Assembly: GCF_014843845.1 (NCBI RefSeq)
Contig: NZ_JHQS01000063.1
Span: forward strand, 51,972-115,971
Length of the DNA stretch: 64,000 nucleotides
Direction: 5' to 3'
Source: Mesorhizobium amorphae
Lineage (GTDB): Bacteria; Pseudomonadota; Alphaproteobacteria; Rhizobiales; Rhizobiaceae
A model generated the notes under the pieces. It was given only the letters and a program-made list of their open reading frames with translations, did no database searches and had not been told where the DNA came from. Each line of letters starts with the position of its first letter. Position 1 is the stretch's first letter. Below are positions 8,696-18,195 of this stretch, one piece after another. Made by a program: the position numbers and the translations under genes.

Positions 8696-11600
8696 TCAAA
8701 ACGCTTTCGGACAGCTGAACGCGGAAAGTGCGGGAAGAAGGAAGGGAACGGGGCCTGAGCCGGCCTGCAACGTATAGGCGACATCGCGTCCGCCAATGAC
8801 AAAGCGCGCCTCCATGTTGTCTTCGCTGCCGGTGATGGCCGCCTTGTCCAGCAGCCGCTTCAGCGCCCACGGACCATCGAACGTGATGGCGGATTCGCGG
8901 CCCGGCATTTCCGGCGTGAGGCTGAGGCTGGCAGACGAAGACGCCGTGCCGTTCGGCCAGGACACCGTGCTCGGCGTGTTGCCCGCCTGGCTGCTCTGGA
9001 CGCTCTGTCCGTCGACGTCGAGCACCGCTTGATCGGCGTCGCCATGCAGTGAAAACGGCGTGAAGGTGAGGCTGATCGAGGGCACCGATCCGCCCAGCGG
9101 AAAAAAGGCGGCGCGGATTTCCGCCGCCAGCTGGAAGTCCTTCAAGGTCGACTTCGAGAGGTCGCGTCCGAAGCGCGCATCCTGTTTCCAGTTCCAGTCC
9201 TGGCCGGTCATGTCGATCAGCGATGCGAGATTCTGTGCGAAGAACCGGTCCATCACGCCGCCCGGCGCGAACAGTTTGGCGAAATCGGCCATCGCAATGT
9301 CCTCGGTGCCATTGCTGGCAAAGGGATAGCGGCCGTTGACAGCCTCCTCGCAGGGCTGCGTGACCGTCTGGTCGAGCGCTTGGTTCAAATTCGCCACCGA
9401 GGTCTCGGTGACGTTGCCCTCGAACTCGTCGGCCGTCGCATTGACCATGCGGGCAAGCTGTTTTGGCAGACGCGAGACATTGGCGCGCAGCGTGGCGATC
9501 TGCAGCTGCAGATTCGCGTTGATGCGCTCCGTCTGCGAAGGGACGTCGGCCGCCAGTTTCAGGCTCTGGTGGATGTCGCGGAAATTCTGGGTCAGCGCAT
9601 CGATCGGCCGGCGCCCGAGAGGACCGCTCACCAGCGCCTGGAACGACCTGAACTGCGCCTCGATGTTGGCGCCGGGATGCTGGCCCTGTGTGCCCGCGGC
9701 CCCCGTGCCGGCGCGGCTTTGCGATTTTCCGCTGCCGATCTGCAGGCCGATGCGAGCCAGGCCCCTGGCGAAATCCGCAGCGTCCTGCGGCTGGTTTCGA
9801 GCCGTGCCGGCGTCGGCCTCGCTGCCTGGGCCAGGATCTCGCGTTAGCGCCGTTTCGTCGGCGATCGCGGTAAAAAGCCGGTCGATCGGCGAGCCTGGCG
9901 ACGAGGCGGCGGACAGCGCGATGTAGTTCGGCTTGTCCTTCAGCATCGCCTTGAATCTCAGTTGGTCGAGAATGGCGTTCCATGCCGCGGCGAATTCCTT
10001 GCCGTATCGGTCAAGCAATTCGGGGCCGAGCTTGGGCAATTCCTGGTCGATGCCCCCTTGCTCGCCGCCGCCGCCCAGGACCCACTGGTCGTCGACCAGC
10101 ATCTGCCCCATGCGCGAGAGCTGCCCGAGGTAGAAGTCGGTGAAGCCGGCATGCGTGTAGAGACCGGGAACGCGAAGATCCGACAGCTCGCTGCCATCGA
10201 TGCGCTCGAACAGCAGCTGCGCTTCCGGGCCGGCTTTCGCGGCAGCGGAAAAATCCTGCAGCGCCGCCGCGTAGACCGCCGACTTGATCAACGCCGTGGC
10301 ACGATCGGCAAGGCTCATGCGTCCGAGCGAGCGCTGCGCGGCTTCGACGAGCGGCTGGTTGAGTTGGAAGACCGGATCATAGGCATCGTCCAGCGCAAGC
10401 ATGGCGCGCAGATGCTTTTCGAGCTGCGCCCGTCCCTCGCGGTTGTTTTCGCCCGGATACCGGTTCTGCTCCCAATCCTGCCTCATCCAGGAAACGATCA
10501 GCTCATCGTCGACCTTCGGCGCCTTGCCGCCCAGCATCAGATAGATTTTCAACGGTTCGTAGAGCGCGGCCGGGTCGGCCATCTTGGCCTGGATCGTCCG
10601 CTCGGCCTGGATGAGCAACCGCGAGCGGAATGTTCGCTCCAGCGCCTGCCGGTAGGCCGCCTTAGATGCCGAGAGCAGTCTTTCGCGCTGGCTGAGGCCG
10701 AAGCTTTCCTCGATCGGTGTCGGCATGTCACCCGTTTCATACCCGGCAGGCAGGTTGCGCAGCTGGTCGAGCGGGCCGATGACGTTTTCGAGGTCGACGT
10801 CGGTGACCGTCGTGCTCTTGAGCAGCGCGTCCGCCGTCTGGCGATATTGGCTGATGGCCTGCGCGGTGGAGCCGATCAGCGACCTGTTGGCGGCGAAGCT
10901 CAGCGCCAGCGTGCCCAGCACCGCGGCCGCGGTCAACGCGATCGCGCCAAAGCCGCCATATCTGGCGATCGCCGCACGTCGTTCCGCCGCCCTGTCGTAG
11001 GAGACCCATCCGGACTCGGCGAAAATGACGCCGGTCAGCAGGTCATGCAGAAAGAAGCTCTTGCCGGTGCCGGAAAGATGCGCCTGGGAAGCGTTGCCGA
11101 AGCTGCGGCCGATCGTGCCCAGCAATTGATCGATCGGCGTTCCCTCCTGCGTGCCCGACGAAAAATAGAGGCCGCGCAGGGTGACGTTCACCTGGCTGCG
11201 GGCCGGATCGAATATGCCGGTGACAAACCCGGCAATTCGGCTCCTCAGCGCGGCGAATTGCGCCGGAAAGCCGAAGATGGCGATGCGCGCGACCGGATCG
11301 GCTTCTTCCTGGAGGCGGTCGGGGATCTCTTCCGCCAGCTGTGTTGCCAGCGCGTCGAATTCCGCGGCGGCCTCGCCGGCCATGTTCTTGTTGCGATCCC
11401 CGGTCTGGAATGTCGCGCCCCAGACCTTGCGCCGGCGCACTTCGTCGAAATCGCCGAAATAGTCCATGAAGCCTGAGACAAGGTCGGCCTTGGTGAAAAG
11501 TAGATACACCGGAAACTGGATCTTCAGTGTCTCGTAGACTTCGCGCAGACGACTGCGGATCTCCGTGACATGGGCCTCGAGTTTCTGATCGTCGAGGCTG

Positions 11601-12244
11601 ATGAGATCGGCCAGACTAATTGCCAGAATGACGCCGTTGATCGGTTGCCGGGCGCGGTGTGTCTTGAGCAGCGACAGGAAAGCGAGCCAGCTGCTCCTGT
11701 CGCGTTGCGCGTCGGACTCCTGCATCGTGTAGCGCCCGGCGGTGTCGATCAGCACGGCCTCGTCGGTGAACCACCAGTCGCAGGACCGCGTGCCGCCAAC
11801 GCCGGCCACCGGCTGGGCATCGCCCGAACCGGCAAGCGGAAACTTCAGGCCCGAATTGACCAGCGCCGTCGTCTTGCCGGCGCCTGGCGGGCCGATGATG
11901 ATGTACCAGGGGATCTCATAGAGGAAATTGCGCCTGCCACTCGAGCGCTTGAGCGTCGCGATCGCCTCGGTCATACGTGCTTCGAGCACCTGCGCGTCGT
12001 CAATCCTGTCGCGGTTGCCGGCAATTGCGGTTTCGAGCGCCTTTTGCGCCTTTCGCCTTTTCCAGAAACGCCAGCCCCAAGAGAACGCCGCGATCGCCAC
12101 GATCACGCCAATGATTGTCGCGCGCAGCCAGACGGGTCCCAGCGGCCGCGAGTCGGCGAAACGGATCAGGGGCCCGGCAAACCACACGGCGGCCGAAAAG
12201 CCGGCCAGCGCGAGGATGCTGACTATCCGCAGCAGCCAGCCCAT
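8696..12244 (-). CDS. tssM: T6SS membrane complex subunit TssM (IcmF), copy 1
   Basis: 1182 residues, usual length for TssM. Two N-terminal membrane segments (about 3-25 and 41-60) are followed by a cytoplasmic NTPase domain with Walker A GPPGAGKTT (118-126) and the DTAGRY segment. A third membrane segment lies near 430-455, then the long periplasmic IcmF-related region and the C-terminal domain (SLTFTPFSLHGDADQAVLDVDGQ). TssM spans the inner membrane and, with TssL and TssJ, forms the trans-envelope complex. It lies 25 bases after tssL1. A second TssM is encoded at 23427-26966; the two are clearly divergent paralogues, not a recent duplication. Confidence 0.95.
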   Translation of the reverse strand: MGWLLRIVSILALAGFSAAVWFAGPLIRFADSRPLGPVWLRATIIGVIVAIAAFSWGWRFWKRRKAQKALETAIAGNRDRIDDAQVLEARMTEAIATLKRSSGRRNFLYEIPWYIIIGPPGAGKTTALVNSGLKFPLAGSGDAQPVAGVGGTRSCDWWFTDEAVLIDTAGRYTMQESDAQRDRSSWLAFLSLLKTHRARQPINGVILAISLADLISLDDQKLEAHVTEIRSRLREVYETLKIQFPVYLLFTKADLVSGFMDYFGDFDEVRRRKVWGATFQTGDRNKNMAGEAAAEFDALATQLAEEIPDRLQEEADPVARIAIFGFPAQFAALRSRIAGFVTGIFDPARSQVNVTLRGLYFSSGTQEGTPIDQLLGTIGRSFGNASQAHLSGTGKSFFLHDLLTGVIFAESGWVSYDRAAERRAAIARYGGFGAIALTAAAVLGTLALSFAANRSLIGSTAQAISQYRQTADALLKSTTVTDVDLENVIGPLDQLRNLPAGYETGDMPTPIEESFGLSQRERLLSASKAAYRQALERTFRSRLLIQAERTIQAKMADPAALYEPLKIYLMLGGKAPKVDDELIVSWMRQDWEQNRYPGENNREGRAQLEKHLRAMLALDDAYDPVFQLNQPLVEAAQRSLGRMSLADRATALIKSAVYAAALQDFSAAAKAGPEAQLLFERIDGSELSDLRVPGLYTHAGFTDFYLGQLSRMGQMLVDDQWVLGGGGEQGGIDQELPKLGPELLDRYGKEFAAAWNAILDQLRFKAMLKDKPNYIALSAASSPGSPIDRLFTAIADETALTRDPGPGSEADAGTARNQPQDAADFARGLARIGLQIGSGKSQSRAGTGAAGTQGQHPGANIEAQFRSFQALVSGPLGRRPIDALTQNFRDIHQSLKLAADVPSQTERINANLQLQIATLRANVSRLPKQLARMVNATADEFEGNVTETSVANLNQALDQTVTQPCEEAVNGRYPFASNGTEDIAMADFAKLFAPGGVMDRFFAQNLASLIDMTGQDWNWKQDARFGRDLSKSTLKDFQLAAEIRAAFFPLGGSVPSISLTFTPFSLHGDADQAVLDVDGQSVQSSQAGNTPSTVSWPNGTASSSASLSLTPEMPGRESAITFDGPWALKRLLDKAAITGSEDNMEARFVIGGRDVAYTLQAGSGPVPFLLPALSAFSCPKAF

Positions 12245-12269
12245 CAGCGGCGCCTCCAGCGGGGCGCAC

Positions 12270-13811
12270 TCACAGTGTTTCCTCGCGCGGGATCATCACG
12301 TCGACGCGGCGGTTCCTGGCGCGGCCTTCCGGCGTCGCATTGTCGGCGATCGGCTCGTCTTCGCCCTTGCCGTCGACCGCGATGCGCGAAGCGTCCTTGA
12401 ATTGCGGTGCGATGATGGTTTCGACGGCCTTGGCCCGGGCGACGGAGAGGTCGAAGTTGGATTTGAACGCACTCGATTTTTTCGGCTTCACATTGTCGGT
12501 ATGGCCAACAATCCTGATTGGTCCCGGTTCGGGGTCCAGTGCCGCGGCGATGTCCGCGGCAATCGCGTTGAATTCGGGCTTCACTTCGGCCTTGCCGGGC
12601 TGGAACAACACAAGATTGTTGATTTCCACGACGATGAAATCGCCCTTCGTGCCGACGCTCAAGCCGCCGCCCTCGATCTCCTTGGCCAGTGCCGAGCGGA
12701 TGCGGTCGAACTGGGTGGCTGCGGCGGGGGCGGGCGGGGCGGGTTTCACCGGCTTGGCCAGCGGCGCCACACTGGCGCGCTCTATGGTGATCGGCGTCGA
12801 CGGACTGAGCGCCAGCAAATCGCCGGCGAGCGCGTCGCCCTCATCGGTGATGACGACCCGCAAGGCGAAGAATGCCGCCGTCAGCAGCGCTGTCGCGGCG
12901 GCGGCGACGGCCCATAGCGGCAGCCGGGCCGAAGGCTGCGCCATCGTTGCCGCCAGGCCTTGCCAATGGGGCGAAATATCCTCGCCGTCCCGCGGCTTGA
13001 AGTAGCGAAGCGTCTCATAGACGTCGCGCCGGACGCGTTCGAGATTGTTGTCCTCGCGCGGCAAGCCCCGATACTGGCCTTCGAAGCCGAGCGACAGGCA
13101 GGCATGCATCAGTTCGAGCAAGTCGTAATGCGTTTCCGGCTTGGCCAGGATCTTGTTCAGCGCCTCGTAGAAGCCGGTACCGGTGGGTTCGACATGGAAG
13201 AAACGCAACACCATGCCGTGCCGCGCCCAGGTCTCCTCTTTGGGCCAGGGCAGGTTGCCGACGAGATCGTCGACGGTTTCGCAAAGAGCAAATTTCGCGA
13301 TCCGCGCATCCTCATCGGCAACGCCGGATTTCTCTATTGTCCGGCCGAATTTTTCGACCGCTTCGGCGATGTGTTCGGCAAGCGGCTCCGCCTCTCTTTC
13401 GACCGGGATAAGCCTGAGCTGGCCAAGCAGCATCAGCAAGGGTGCCGCCGCGGCGAGGATCGGGTTTTGAGCCGCATATTTGACGCTGTCGGCGGCATCG
13501 ATCAGCACAGCCTGCTGCACGGCGGGCGCCGGCTGGACCGGGGGAGCGCCGGCGACACTGCGTGCGCCTGCGACACTGCGTGCGCCTGCGGTTCCGGGTG
13601 GCGCTCCTTGATAGATCACGGTTCCGGAGGTCCAGCCCACCGGCGCATGGCTGCCGACGCCAGGATCGAAGACCGTTGATTGCTTGACCTGCGCCGGCTG
13701 CCCGCCATCGGCGCCGGTTTCCTGGGGAACCGGCGCGGGTTTGCGCTCGCGCCGCGGCGCGCGAATGACGGTCTTGCCCGCGGGGCCGAAAGGATCGTCC
13801 TTCGAACTCAT
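12270..13811 (-). CDS. tssL: T6SS membrane subunit TssL (DotU) with C-terminal OmpA domain, copy 1
   Basis: 513 residues from ATG 13811, giving the N-terminus MSSKDDPFGPAGKTVIR, which matches the start of copy 2 (MSRDDPFG). Order: disordered Pro/Ala-rich head with a short tandem repeat, DotU domain (about 100-280), membrane segment (297-318), and OmpA-like peptidoglycan-binding domain (about 380-510; GHTDN near 437 and the terminal GRARNRRVDVMI). TssL anchors the baseplate and, in this evolved form, the cell wall. It is followed directly by tssM1, as in other T6SS loci. Confidence 0.95.
   Translation of the reverse strand: MSSKDDPFGPAGKTVIRAPRRERKPAPVPQETGADGGQPAQVKQSTVFDPGVGSHAPVGWTSGTVIYQGAPPGTAGARSVAGARSVAGAPPVQPAPAVQQAVLIDAADSVKYAAQNPILAAAAPLLMLLGQLRLIPVEREAEPLAEHIAEAVEKFGRTIEKSGVADEDARIAKFALCETVDDLVGNLPWPKEETWARHGMVLRFFHVEPTGTGFYEALNKILAKPETHYDLLELMHACLSLGFEGQYRGLPREDNNLERVRRDVYETLRYFKPRDGEDISPHWQGLAATMAQPSARLPLWAVAAAATALLTAAFFALRVVITDEGDALAGDLLALSPSTPITIERASVAPLAKPVKPAPPAPAAATQFDRIRSALAKEIEGGGLSVGTKGDFIVVEINNLVLFQPGKAEVKPEFNAIAADIAAALDPEPGPIRIVGHTDNVKPKKSSAFKSNFDLSVARAKAVETIIAPQFKDASRIAVDGKGEDEPIADNATPEGRARNRRVDVMIPREETL
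13553..13588. repeat. 18-bp perfect tandem repeat inside tssL1
   Basis: The unit cgacactgcgtgcgcctg occurs twice back to back (13553-13570 and 13571-13588). It is in frame (six codons) and produces the peptide repeat GARSVAGARSVA in the disordered head of TssL1. Copy number could vary by slippage without breaking the frame. Confidence 0.85.
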
Positions 13812-14126
13812 TGCCGATCCGCAGTCCACGTGCGGCGCCTGCGTTCGCGCCAGAGTGGCGAAAAACGATCCCTGGTCAGGTGCAGGAAATGCGCGCTCCG
13901 CTGACGAGGGCAGTGTCCGGAGGAAGACTGGCTACAGAACGCTATCCTGCCGTAACATGACATTTGCCGCAGACCCCCAGGTCAATCAGCCGTACCCGCT
14001 TGGCGAACTGTCGTATGTGATCGTAATCTCAGAGATCGCCGATGGGAAGGATGCAGTAGGCCTTCTTAGCGGGCCATGCATCAGGCATGGTTTCCGGGTT
14101 CTTGCGGCGGGCTTCAAATTGCCAGT
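13812..14126. promoter_or_regulatory. 315-base gap between tagH1 and tssL1; no gene seen
   Basis: Both flanking genes read leftward, so this stretch may hold a promoter for the tssL1-tssM1-pppA-ppkA series. I see no supported ORF, no strong hairpin with a T tract after tagH1, and no clear -35/-10 pair. The open frame 13684-14154 on the plus strand runs through tssL1 and is a shadow. Confidence 0.35.
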
Positions 14127-15170
14127 CTATTTCTGCTTGTCGGCCTTGGCATAGGCCTCGCTGAAATAGGCCAGGAACACATCCAGCATGCCGTTTTCGT
14201 GGGCTTCCTCCATGCTCCGCCACGTTGCGACAAGGGCATCCCAGGCCTGGCTTTTCTTCGACGTGAACGAGGCAGGCGGCAGCTTCCTGGCTACCGCTTC
14301 AGGCGACAGGTCGTCGAGCAGCCGGGAGAGTGCGGCCTGCATGGCGGCATAGGTGGCGAATTCATGCGTCTTCAGATCGCGGAAGGCGTCCTCGACGCTG
14401 TGCCTGGCGTCGAGATAGCCGGCCCTGCGCCGCGCGAACATGATTTCAAGGATATCGTCGGTTCCAGGCACGAACTTCAGGGGATTGTTGTCCGTGGCGC
14501 TGATCATCGTGCGGTGCGTGCTCTTGGCCAGGATTTTCGCGGCGGCACGGGCTTTCAGCAGCATCGCCAGTTCCTCGACCACCGTGCGCAGCACCGCGCC
14601 GATCTCGGCGGCAACCTCATGCGAGTCACGCGCTTGAAGCAAGTCCGGCGAGATGCCGGCCGCGATAGCGATTTCGCGCAGCAGCTCGTCTCTGGTCGAG
14701 GGAAGGGACACGGGCTGCAGCGACGGAGCCGACACCGGCGCTCGGTCCGCCGGGCTGAAAGAAGGCCTGTCCGCGAAATCCAGCGGCCGGCCTGTTGGGC
14801 TCGGCATTTCCCGTTGCGTCGAGCCATGGCCTTGAGGATGACCGGTCGCGGCGCGTTCGTCGTCGATCGATACGAAAATGACATAGCGGCCGATCAGCAG
14901 CCGGTCGCCATGAGCGAGCCGATGCGGGGCGGCCATACGCTGGCTCGAACCGTTGATGAAGGTCCCGTTGCGCGAGACGTCGTAAAGCCAGAACGCGCCT
15001 GCCTGGTAGCGCACTTCGCAGTGCCGGCCGGAGATGAACTTGTCCGGGTCGGACAAGGTCCAGTCGCAATTTTCGCGGCCGATCTCGAAGCTGCGATCAC
15101 GGGCAGCGTAGCCGGTCGAAATGTCGGCGGGCAGGGCGTCGACGTTGTTGATCTGGAGATTGATGAACAT
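14127..15170 (-). CDS. tagH: T6SS-associated FHA-domain protein (TagH/ImpI type), copy 1
   Basis: 347 residues. The N-terminal forkhead-associated domain (about 8-90) has the phosphothreonine-pocket motifs FEIGRENCDW, SGRHCEV and NGTFING. A Ser/Pro-rich linker follows, then the C-terminal domain specific to T6SS FHA proteins (about 190-345). FHA proteins read PpkA phosphorylation and trigger assembly. Start ATG 15170 has no competing upstream codon. Divergent from vgrG. Confidence 0.9.
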   Translation of the reverse strand: MFINLQINNVDALPADISTGYAARDRSFEIGRENCDWTLSDPDKFISGRHCEVRYQAGAFWLYDVSRNGTFINGSSQRMAAPHRLAHGDRLLIGRYVIFVSIDDERAATGHPQGHGSTQREMPSPTGRPLDFADRPSFSPADRAPVSAPSLQPVSLPSTRDELLREIAIAAGISPDLLQARDSHEVAAEIGAVLRTVVEELAMLLKARAAAKILAKSTHRTMISATDNNPLKFVPGTDDILEIMFARRRAGYLDARHSVEDAFRDLKTHEFATYAAMQAALSRLLDDLSPEAVARKLPPASFTSKKSQAWDALVATWRSMEEAHENGMLDVFLAYFSEAYAKADKQK

Positions 15171-15280
15171 CTGGAATAGCCGCAGACCGCTGATCGAAAC
15201 TTCGCCATTCTAGCAGCTTGTGAGCATGGCGGGACAGCCGCGTTTCAGCCCGCCGATCGCTCGAGCCTGTTACCGGTTTT

Positions 15281-15302
15281 AACCTCACTTCAGGGTAAGG
15301 TT
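15281..15302. promoter_or_regulatory. Inverted repeat in the tagH1-vgrG divergent region (possible operator)
   Basis: aacctcac and gtaaggtt are complementary at 7 of 8 positions around a 6-base spacer. The element sits in the 290-base region (15171-15460) that must drive tagH1 one way and vgrG the other. Its dyad size is typical of a dimeric repressor or MerR-type site, but no regulator gene is near. No firm promoter hexamers were identified. Confidence 0.3.
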
Positions 15303-15460
15303 CGGTCGCCGCTTGTTCTTTTTGGCCGGCGGGAAAACATATGCTAGGCTGAATAAGGCCTTGTGTGGCGGCCCAAGAAGCTTCCGAACGTGACGCGGTT
15401 AACATAGCGGGAACTTCATATCCTTCACACTGGCGGCCGCGTCCTGGAGGGGCACGACCC

Positions 15461-17764
15461 ATGCCGAACGAACGTGCCACGGTTGTGCAAACGCCGGTTG
15501 GCGCCGAGCTGTTGACGTTTACCCATCTTGTCGGGCGCGACGAGATCAGCCGCTGTTTCGCCTATACGGTGGGTTTCGTCAGCACCAGCCACGATGTCGA
15601 CCCGCTGAAAATGCTGGGAGGCGCTGTTTCTGTAGAAGGCGAATCCGATCCGAAACGCTGGTTCAGCGGGCTGATCTCCGAGTTTCGGCTGACCCGCATC
15701 GAGGACCGGCTGGCCTACTACGAAGCCATCGTCAGGCCGTGGCTCTGGTTTCTCGGCAACACCACGGATTGCCGTATTTTCCAGAAGAAAAGCGTCCCCG
15801 ACATCGTCAAGGAGGTCTTCAACGAATCCGGCATCGCGGATTTCAATCTGCGCCTGCAAGGGTCTTATCCGCCGCGCGAATATTGCGTGCAATATGACGA
15901 GACCGATCTGGATTTCGTTCAGCGCCTGCTCGAGCATGAAGGCATCCTGTATTTCTTCGAGCACGACGACGGCAAGCACACGCTTGTGCTCACCGATGCG
16001 ATGAGCAAGCTGAAGCCGGCGCCGGGCTACGACAAGGTGCCGTATCATTTCGAAGGCCAGGGCTCGCGGCGCGACGTCGAATACATCACGGAATGGATTC
16101 CGGGCAGTTCGGTACGGCCAGGCGCCTACGTCCACACCGACTATGATTTCGAGAAGCCGGGCGCCAGCCTCATGGCCAAGTCCGCCCAGCCGTTCGGTCA
16201 CAAGCAGGCTGCGGGCGAGAATTACCGCAACCCCGGCGCGCATCTCGAATTGGGGCGGGGCGACACTTTAGCTGCGATCCGGCGCGAGGAAATTCAGGCC
16301 GTTCACCAGCGCATTTCGGCGGTCGGAACGGTGCGCGGCCTGTTTTCGGGCTGCACGTTCAACCTGGAAGGCTTTCCGCGCGAGGACCAGAACCAGGAAT
16401 ATCTGGTGGTCAGCGCCGAATACAGGCTGTTCGATCCCGGCTACAGGGCCCTTGCCGACGTCGGCAGCGAGAACTTCAAGGTGATCCTCGGCCTGGCGCC
16501 GACCGCCTTGCCCTATCGCCCGCCACGCATCACGCCGCGGCCGATCATGCGCGGGCCGCAGACGGCGACCGTGGTCGGCCCGTCGGGCCAAGAAATCTTC
16601 ACCGACAAATATGCAAGGGTGAAGGTGCAGTTCCACTGGGACCGCCTGGGGAAGAAGGACGAGAACAGCTCTTGCTTCGTGCGGGTCTCGCAGACCTGGG
16701 CCGGCAGCAACTGGGGCTTCATCCAGATACCGCGCATCGGCCAGGAGGTCATCGTCGACTTCATCGAAGGCGATCCCGACCTGCCGATCATCACCGGCCG
16801 GGTCTACAACGCCTCGCAGATGCCGCCCTACGGGCTGCCGGGCAACGCGACGCAGTCGGGCTGGAAGTCAGACTCCTCGCTCGGTGGCGGCGGCTACAAC
16901 GAACTGATGTTCGAGGACAAGGCCGGCTCCGAACTGGTCAACTTCCAGGCGCAGAAGGACCACAAGCTCCTCATCAAGAACGACCGCACCAAGTTGGTGC
17001 AGCACGATCAGTCCGACCGCATCGACCACGACGCCAAGCACTCCGTCGGCCACAATCTCGACGAGGACGTCGGCAACAACAAAACGGTCAAGGTCGGCGT
17101 CGACCAGACCACGAACATCGGCAACAATGATACCGAGACGGTGGGTGTCAATCGCTCGCTGACGGTCGGCTCGAACGAGACGATCGGTATCGGGTCGAAT
17201 TCCACCGAGACGATCGGCATCGCGCACACGCAGACGGTGGGCGCAGTACAAACGATCACTGTCGGCGCGGCTAGGGTCGACAGTGTCGGAGCATCCGAGA
17301 CCCGAAGCGTCGGCGGACCGCAGACGAATACGATCGGCGCGACGCGCGACGTCACTGTCGGCGCTGCGCAGAGCCATACGATCGGCGCGGACGACAGTTG
17401 GTCGGTTGGCGCCAGCCAGAGCATTCAAATCAGCGCCGATCAAAGCCTCGCCGTAGGCGGCGGCCAGTCGTCGCAGATCGGCAAGGGTCGAAGTGCCAAA
17501 ATAGGCGAGGACGATGCCACAGATGTCGGTGCGGGGCATCTGCTTACCGTTGCGAAGGACAGCGGGACCAAGGTCGGCAAGAACTTTGTTCTTGAGGCTG
17601 GCGATTCTATAACCTTGAAATGCGGCTCGTCGACAATGGTTTTGAAAAAGGACGGCACGATTTTCCTAAATGGCAAGGACATCGGGTTCAAGGCGTCCGG
17701 AAAGATAACCGCAAAGGCATCAAGCGATATTGTGCTGAAGGGCTCCAAAATCATCGAAAACTGA
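15461..17764 (+). CDS. vgrG: T6SS spike protein VgrG (TssI)
   Basis: 767 residues. Start ATG 15461 is chosen because ggagggg lies about 8-15 bases upstream; the longer open frame from 15365 has no such site. The gp27-like part covers about 1-375, then the gp5 OB-fold (about 383-450: VKVQFHWDRLGKKDENSSCFVRVSQ, IPRIGQEVIVDFIEGDPD). From about 527 to 690 a run of short VG-x-x-x-T repeats (TIGNNDTETVG, SLTVGSNETIG) forms the beta-helical needle, ending in a DUF2345-like stretch (CGSSTMVLKKDGTIFLNG). No extra toxin domain, so it is a carrier. The PAAR-like effector encoded opposite is its likely cargo. Confidence 0.97.
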   Translation: MPNERATVVQTPVGAELLTFTHLVGRDEISRCFAYTVGFVSTSHDVDPLKMLGGAVSVEGESDPKRWFSGLISEFRLTRIEDRLAYYEAIVRPWLWFLGNTTDCRIFQKKSVPDIVKEVFNESGIADFNLRLQGSYPPREYCVQYDETDLDFVQRLLEHEGILYFFEHDDGKHTLVLTDAMSKLKPAPGYDKVPYHFEGQGSRRDVEYITEWIPGSSVRPGAYVHTDYDFEKPGASLMAKSAQPFGHKQAAGENYRNPGAHLELGRGDTLAAIRREEIQAVHQRISAVGTVRGLFSGCTFNLEGFPREDQNQEYLVVSAEYRLFDPGYRALADVGSENFKVILGLAPTALPYRPPRITPRPIMRGPQTATVVGPSGQEIFTDKYARVKVQFHWDRLGKKDENSSCFVRVSQTWAGSNWGFIQIPRIGQEVIVDFIEGDPDLPIITGRVYNASQMPPYGLPGNATQSGWKSDSSLGGGGYNELMFEDKAGSELVNFQAQKDHKLLIKNDRTKLVQHDQSDRIDHDAKHSVGHNLDEDVGNNKTVKVGVDQTTNIGNNDTETVGVNRSLTVGSNETIGIGSNSTETIGIAHTQTVGAVQTITVGAARVDSVGASETRSVGGPQTNTIGATRDVTVGAAQSHTIGADDSWSVGASQSIQISADQSLAVGGGQSSQIGKGRSAKIGEDDATDVGAGHLLTVAKDSGTKVGKNFVLEAGDSITLKCGSSTMVLKKDGTIFLNGKDIGFKASGKITAKASSDIVLKGSKIIEN
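17041..17540 (+). repeat. Degenerate beta-helix repeat coding region in vgrG
   Basis: DNA encodes about 20 short imperfect units with recurring acg-gtc-ggc or acg-atc-ggc codons (T-V/I-G). They come from the triple-stranded beta-helix of the VgrG needle. Not a CRISPR: unit lengths vary, the unit is in frame, and there are no unique spacers. Confidence 0.8.
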
Positions 17765-17775
17765 GGGAAGAGGCA

Positions 17776-18195
17776 ATGGCGAAAGTCATAGATCGGATCG
17801 ACGGTGTCGTTATTGGGCAGCTGATGGGTTTCGATGGTGAAACGCCGTTAGTCATATTCGCAGGCAACCTGCGGGACGTTGCTGTGGCGGCTCGCAGCTT
17901 GGTGGCGCTTGAAGACGCCGGCATTGGCGCCGAAGTGGCGTTGCTCTTCGAGCAGGGCGATCCGGGTAAGCCCTTGATCATTGGGCGGATCGTGGGGTCG
18001 GGCAAGTTACGACCTGAGATATCGCATAGGGAAGGCAAGGTCCTCGTCGAAGCGGTTGGCGGGATCGAATTGCGATGCGGCAAGGCCTCAATTGTGATGC
18101 TGCCTGACGGTCGGATCACCATCCGAGGCTCCAACCTCGTCAGCCACGCGTCGGTTGGCAATCGTATCCGCGGCGGCTCGGTACACTTGAATTGA
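17776..18195 (+). CDS. DUF6484-type VgrG-associated protein
   Basis: 139 residues from ATG 17776, preceded by gggaagagg and only 11 bases after vgrG. The protein (IDRIDGVVIGQLMGFDGETPLV, then VALLFEQGDPGKPLIIGRIV, ending GNRIRGGSVHLN) has the gp5/OB-like look of small proteins found next to vgrG and assigned to DUF6484. It probably helps spike assembly or cargo docking; the function is not established. Its stop overlaps the next start (TTGA). Base composition from about 17560 is visibly less GC-rich than in the structural T6SS genes. Confidence 0.75.
   Translation: MAKVIDRIDGVVIGQLMGFDGETPLVIFAGNLRDVAVAARSLVALEDAGIGAEVALLFEQGDPGKPLIIGRIVGSGKLRPEISHREGKVLVEAVGGIELRCGKASIVMLPDGRITIRGSNLVSHASVGNRIRGGSVHLN

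Noticed and set aside
17041..17540. Repeat array that might suggest CRISPR or a satellite
   Set aside because: Units are in-frame codons of the VgrG beta-helix with variable length and no constant spacer size.
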